A DNA stretch of 46,092 bases from NCBI RefSeq assembly GCF_000503055.1, contig NZ_AYVY01000027.1, forward strand, positions 19,777 through 65,868, in the 5' to 3' direction. The DNA comes from Mesorhizobium sp. LSHC420B00. Lineage in GTDB: Bacteria; Pseudomonadota; Alphaproteobacteria; Rhizobiales; Rhizobiaceae. Positions 41,132 to 46,092 of this stretch are shown in pieces; within the stretch, counting starts at the first letter, position 1, and every line of letters starts with the position of its first letter. A program made the translations under genes and the position numbers. Below the pieces are notes generated by a model that was given only the letters and a program-made list of their open reading frames with translations, ran no database searches and was not told the origin of the DNA.

Positions 41132-42067
41132 TCAGTCAAAAAAAGCTTCGACCACATTGCGCTTGCCGAGCATGAAGGCGTCGGCGACGTGCTGGAGCGG
41201 CGCGAGGTCGACGTCGGAAACGCCGGCGCGCACGATCTCGGCGAAGCGCTTGTAGAGCATCGGATATTCGGCTTCCGGCTCCTCGTGAACGACGCGGCCA
41301 TCGATGGCGAGCTTTGAGCCGCCGCCAGAAAGCACCATCGATCCGGCCTCGGTATCGGCCAGGATGTCCCAGCTTTGCGGCCCGGTCTGGCGCCAGTCGA
41401 GTTCCATCGTCACCGGCAGACCGTTCGAAGTACGGAAGACGATATGGGCGGCGATCGGGGCCGCGCGGTTTTCGGGGAAATCGAGCTCTGCCGAACTGAT
41501 GAGCATCGGTGGCAGGATGTGGGTGGCGATCGACAGCGCGTTGATGCCGGGATCGAAGACGCCAAAGCCGCCGGGAGCCCAGATCCATTCCTGATTCGGA
41601 TGCCAGCGGCGCACGTCTTCCTTCCAGTTGATGGCGGCCGACCTGATCGTAGTCGAGCTGAGGAATGTACGCGCTGCTTCGACGGCCGGCGCATAGCGCG
41701 AGTGCCAGCTGGCGAACAGGCAGACGCCGTTCGCCACCGCCAGCGCTTTCAAATCCTCGACCTCGCTGACCGTGGCGCCGGGCGGTTTTTCCAGGAAGAC
41801 ATGCTTTTTCGCCGCCAGCGCCGTGCGCGCCGCGTCGTAGCGGAACTGCGGCGGCATGCAGAGCGATACGGCCTCAAGCTCCGGCACAGTGTCGAGCATC
41901 GCCTCGATATCGGGAAAATTCGCAATGCCGTCCACCTTGCCGTGCCGGCTGGCGGCGGCGACGAGGCGGTAGTCGCGGTCCTTCGCCAGGGCCGGAAGGT
42001 GCTGATCGCGAACGATCTTTCCCACGCCGACAATGCCGAGCTTGATGGGATCGCTATTCAGGGACAT
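41132..42067 (-). CDS. Gfo/Idh/MocA-family sugar 1-dehydrogenase (D-galactose or L-arabinose type)
   Basis: The 311-residue product starts with a Rossmann fold IKLGIVGVGKIVRDQHLPAL (NAD(P) binding) and has HVFLEKPPGAT, the conserved catalytic-Lys motif of the family (EKP). WAPGGFGVFDPGINALS and the C-terminal region resemble the D-galactose 1-dehydrogenase / L-arabinose 1-dehydrogenase group, which oxidises the sugar to its lactone. Which sugar is used cannot be decided here. It faces the hypothetical gene convergently, with 36 bases between stops. Confidence 0.75.
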   Translation of the reverse strand: MSLNSDPIKLGIVGVGKIVRDQHLPALAKDRDYRLVAAASRHGKVDGIANFPDIEAMLDTVPELEAVSLCMPPQFRYDAARTALAAKKHVFLEKPPGATVSEVEDLKALAVANGVCLFASWHSRYAPAVEAARTFLSSTTIRSAAINWKEDVRRWHPNQEWIWAPGGFGVFDPGINALSIATHILPPMLISSAELDFPENRAAPIAAHIVFRTSNGLPVTMELDWRQTGPQSWDILADTEAGSMVLSGGGSKLAIDGRVVHEEPEAEYPMLYKRFAEIVRAGVSDVDLAPLQHVADAFMLGKRNVVEAFFD

Positions 42068-42157
42068 GGGGACTCCGCAGGTTGATATTGCGCTTGGTTC
42101 TTAGCAGAGAACCGATGCCGGGCAAGCAGGGCGAGACCGCGACAATCACATGGCTGG

Positions 42158-42478
42158 TCAGATCGGCACATCGAACGTTACGATCGACACTTCGCCTTCG
42201 AGCGCGCCCTGATAGGCGGACAGATGCGGCTCGTCGTCGGGCACGCCGTCCATATCGCCGATCTGGTCGAGCTCGGCCTCGGCATAACCTTCCGCGGCAA
42301 GCGATTCGAGAGCACGGCGCACCGCAGAATCGTCGTCCGGCGCGACCAGCATCAGATGCACGCCTTCCGGCTTACCGCCTTTGCGCTTCCACACCCGGCC
42401 GGTAATAATGGTGACTGGGCGCTCCTCATTGTCATTCACGGGTTCGTACCTCCGGGCGAGGGGGTTTGGGCTGTTCAT
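42158..42478 (-). CDS. Small conserved hypothetical protein
   Basis: The 106-residue product starts MNSPNPLARRYEPVNDN; AAAAGG four bases before the ATG supports this start over an upstream extension to 42892. It has a basic region RVWKRKGGKPEG, then a helix and an acidic part with DMDGVPDDEPHLSAYQGALE, and ends in a beta strand. No recognised family. It faces away from rpsL across a 423-base gap. Confidence 0.6.
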   Translation of the reverse strand: MNSPNPLARRYEPVNDNEERPVTIITGRVWKRKGGKPEGVHLMLVAPDDDSAVRRALESLAAEGYAEAELDQIGDMDGVPDDEPHLSAYQGALEGEVSIVTFDVPI

Positions 42479-42901
42479 GCCGCCTTTTCGCACGAAGCAC
42501 GGCCCGGAAACAGCCGCAAGCCGGTCACTTTCTGCCTTCCTCTTGAAAAACGGCGCAAGAAAATTACATGCATTTTTCGCATGGCTGCCACGCCTCGGTT
42601 TCAGCGCAATATTTGCCGCTCCGGGGTTGACGGACAGTGGCCATACGAGTAGAAGCCGCCCAGTCAGAACCGATGTGAGGCTCTTGCTTCCGAAGCGACA
42701 CGCTTTGGAGTTTGCCTCAAACAGGGTTCGTTTTACGAGCGAAAAGACATTTCCGGCGTGCATGAAGCGGCTTCCGCTTCCTCTGCCATTTGTTCGGGCA
42801 AGACCGCGAGGCGCGGTTTGTGGCCCGAATTTGCGTATGGAAATGACGCTTTGAGCGGCCCTGACCGGGCGAGACACGGAATTGAGAGACAAGAGGGTTT
42901 A
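42479..42901. other. Gene-free divergent region before rpsL
   Basis: These 423 bases separate the small hypothetical gene (minus) from rpsL (plus) and must hold the promoters for both. Frames crossing it in both directions show no coding character. I saw no convincing sigma-70 pair, tRNA or repeat. A leader for the S12-S7-EF-G-EF-Tu mRNA probably lies in the right half. Confidence 0.4.
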
Positions 42902-43273
42902 ATGCCTACCGTCAACCAGCTGATCCGCAAGCCGCGCATTGCGCCGGTGAAGCGCAACAAGGTCCCGGCCATGCAGCAGAACCCGCAGAAGCGGGGCGTC
43001 TGCACGCGCGTCTACACCACGACGCCGAAGAAGCCGAACTCGGCGCTGCGCAAGGTGGCCAAGATCCGCCTGACCAATGGTTTTGAAGTGATCGGTTACA
43101 TCCCCGGCGAAGGCCACAACCTTCAGGAGCACTCGGTGGTGATGATCCGCGGCGGTCGCGTCAAGGATCTTCCGGGCGTCCGTTACCACATCATCCGCGG
43201 CGTGCTCGACACGCAAGGCGTGAAGAACCGCAAGCAACGCCGTTCGAAATACGGCGCCAAGCGTCCGAAGTGA
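42902..43273 (+). CDS. rpsL: 30S ribosomal protein S12
   Basis: The 123-residue product starts MPTVNQLIRKPR; GAGGGTTTA precedes the ATG, and a longer upstream frame is not coding. It contains TPKKPNSALRK and GGRVKDLPGVRYH with both conserved Lys at the classic streptomycin-resistance positions unchanged. S12 monitors codon-anticodon pairing in the decoding centre. rpsG follows after 85 bases. Confidence 0.98.
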   Translation: MPTVNQLIRKPRIAPVKRNKVPAMQQNPQKRGVCTRVYTTTPKKPNSALRKVAKIRLTNGFEVIGYIPGEGHNLQEHSVVMIRGGRVKDLPGVRYHIIRGVLDTQGVKNRKQRRSKYGAKRPK

Positions 43274-43358
43274 CCGAAGCGTAGCCAAGGTCGTTCCGGG
43301 CGGCGTCAAGCGACGATCCGGGATCCAGGCCACCGCGTAGAATTGAGGCAGAGAAAAA

Positions 43359-43829
43359 ATGTCCCGTCGTCACAGTGCAGAAAAGCGTGAGATCAATCCG
43401 GACCCGAAGTTCGGCGATCTGATCGTCACCAAGTTCATGAACGCCGTCATGTATGACGGCAAGAAGTCGGTTGCCGAGACCATCGTCTACGGCGCGCTCG
43501 ACCAGGTCCAGTCCAAGACCAAGCAGGAACCGGTCACCGTCTTCCATCAGGCGCTCGACAATGTCGCGCCGCATGTGGAAGTGCGTTCGCGCCGCGTCGG
43601 CGGCGCCACCTACCAGGTTCCGGTCGACGTGCGCCCCGAGCGCCGTCAGGCATTGGCCATCCGTTGGCTGATCGCCGCCGCCCGCAACCGCAACGAGACC
43701 ACTATGGTCGACCGCCTCTCCGGCGAGCTGATGGACGCGGCCAACAACCGCGGCACCGCCGTCAAGAAGCGTGAAGATACCCACAAGATGGCAGAAGCCA
43801 ACCGCGCTTTCGCGCACTACCGCTGGTAA
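43359..43829 (+). CDS. rpsG: 30S ribosomal protein S7
   Basis: The 156-residue product opens SRRHSAEKREINPDPKFGDL and contains VEVRSRRVGGATYQVPVDVR, the S7 signature. It is an early binder of the 16S rRNA 3' domain. In E. coli S7 represses its own operon through the rpsL-rpsG gap; whether the 85-base gap here does so is not visible. fusA starts 30 bases on. Confidence 0.98.
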   Translation: MSRRHSAEKREINPDPKFGDLIVTKFMNAVMYDGKKSVAETIVYGALDQVQSKTKQEPVTVFHQALDNVAPHVEVRSRRVGGATYQVPVDVRPERRQALAIRWLIAAARNRNETTMVDRLSGELMDAANNRGTAVKKREDTHKMAEANRAFAHYRW

Positions 43830-43859
43830 AGCGCGAACGAGACTGAAGAGGCACCTCCC

Positions 43860-45950
<2,091 letters not shown>

Positions 45951-46017
45951 CTCGAAACGAGTTGCACCAGTAACTTAATTCAAGGCCCGCACGGGCTGGC
46001 AGGAATGGAGAGATCAC

Positions 46018-46092
46018 ATGGCAAAAGGTAAATTCGAGCGCACTAAGCCTCATGTGAACATTGGCACGATTGGTCACGTCGACCACGGCAAG
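46018..46092 (+). CDS. tuf: Elongation factor Tu, 5' end only (cut by window edge)
   Basis: The first 25 codons are present: MAKGKFERTKPHVNIG followed by TIGHVDHGK, where the G1 motif begins. GGAGAGATCAC precedes the ATG. It lies 67 bases after fusA, the usual place of a tuf gene in the str operon. The gene continues beyond the right edge. Confidence 0.97.
   Translation, partial: MAKGKFERTKPHVNIGTIGHVDHGK

Overview
The window joins two unlike parts of an alphaproteobacterial chromosome. From about 27.5 kb to the right end it is core genome: secE-nusG-rplK-rplA-rplJ-rplL-rpoB-rpoC, then a short accessory patch, then rpsL-rpsG-fusA-tuf. Gene order, high GC and protein sequences fit the Hyphomicrobiales, most likely a Mesorhizobium-like member of the Phyllobacteriaceae. 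The genus is inference, because no search could be run.

From 1 to about 27.4 kb it is accessory DNA, probably the right part of a genomic island inserted in the tRNA-Trp gene just upstream of secE. A 3' tRNA-Trp fragment with CCA lies at 27383-27431 without a matching 5' half, so the intact copy should lie to the left of the window. The island looks composite. (a) 1-5.3 kb: a HEPN-type protein with a 43-residue membrane peptide, a lipoprotein, a dead DNA methyltransferase, a DedA-like membrane protein with an overlapping 38-codon ORF, and debris. (b) 5.3-9.1 kb: a plasmid/ICE-type ParB-like protein with no normal start codon, a secreted protein, and a DUF2285 protein of the QseM/FseA regulator class. 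(c) 9.1-10.9 kb: three small exported proteins in one operon. (d) 10.9-13.6 kb: a serine recombinase with an inverted-repeat region upstream, then an RloA/RloB (AbiL-type) defence pair. (e) 13.8-15.9 kb: a tyrosine integrase beside an attP-like site, made of a tRNA-Thr(TGT) 3' core between two near-identical 26-bp repeats. (f) 16.1-27.2 kb: a defence cluster of an HNH-NACHT fusion, an ApeA-like HEPN protein, a large PLD-like (VPA1262-like) protein and ApeA.

The core genes act together in transcription and translation: SecE for export, NusG for elongation, L11/L1/L10/L7-L12 and S12/S7 in the ribosome, the beta and beta' RNA polymerase subunits, EF-G and EF-Tu. The gaps rplA-rplJ, rplL-rpoB and rpoB-rpoC hold strong hairpins likely to be regulatory or processing sites. 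rpoC ends at a clear intrinsic terminator. The patch between rpoC and rpsL carries an O-methyltransferase, a conserved hypothetical, a sugar 1-dehydrogenase of the Gfo/Idh/MocA family and a small conserved hypothetical.

Best candidates for something undescribed are the HEPN plus 43-residue membrane-peptide pair (315-1340), the HNH-NACHT gene with its adjacent HEPN partner (16130-22062), the attP-like site left in an unsplit arrangement, the DUF2285 gene with a +1-frame extension, and the 38-codon ORF overlapping the DedA-like gene.
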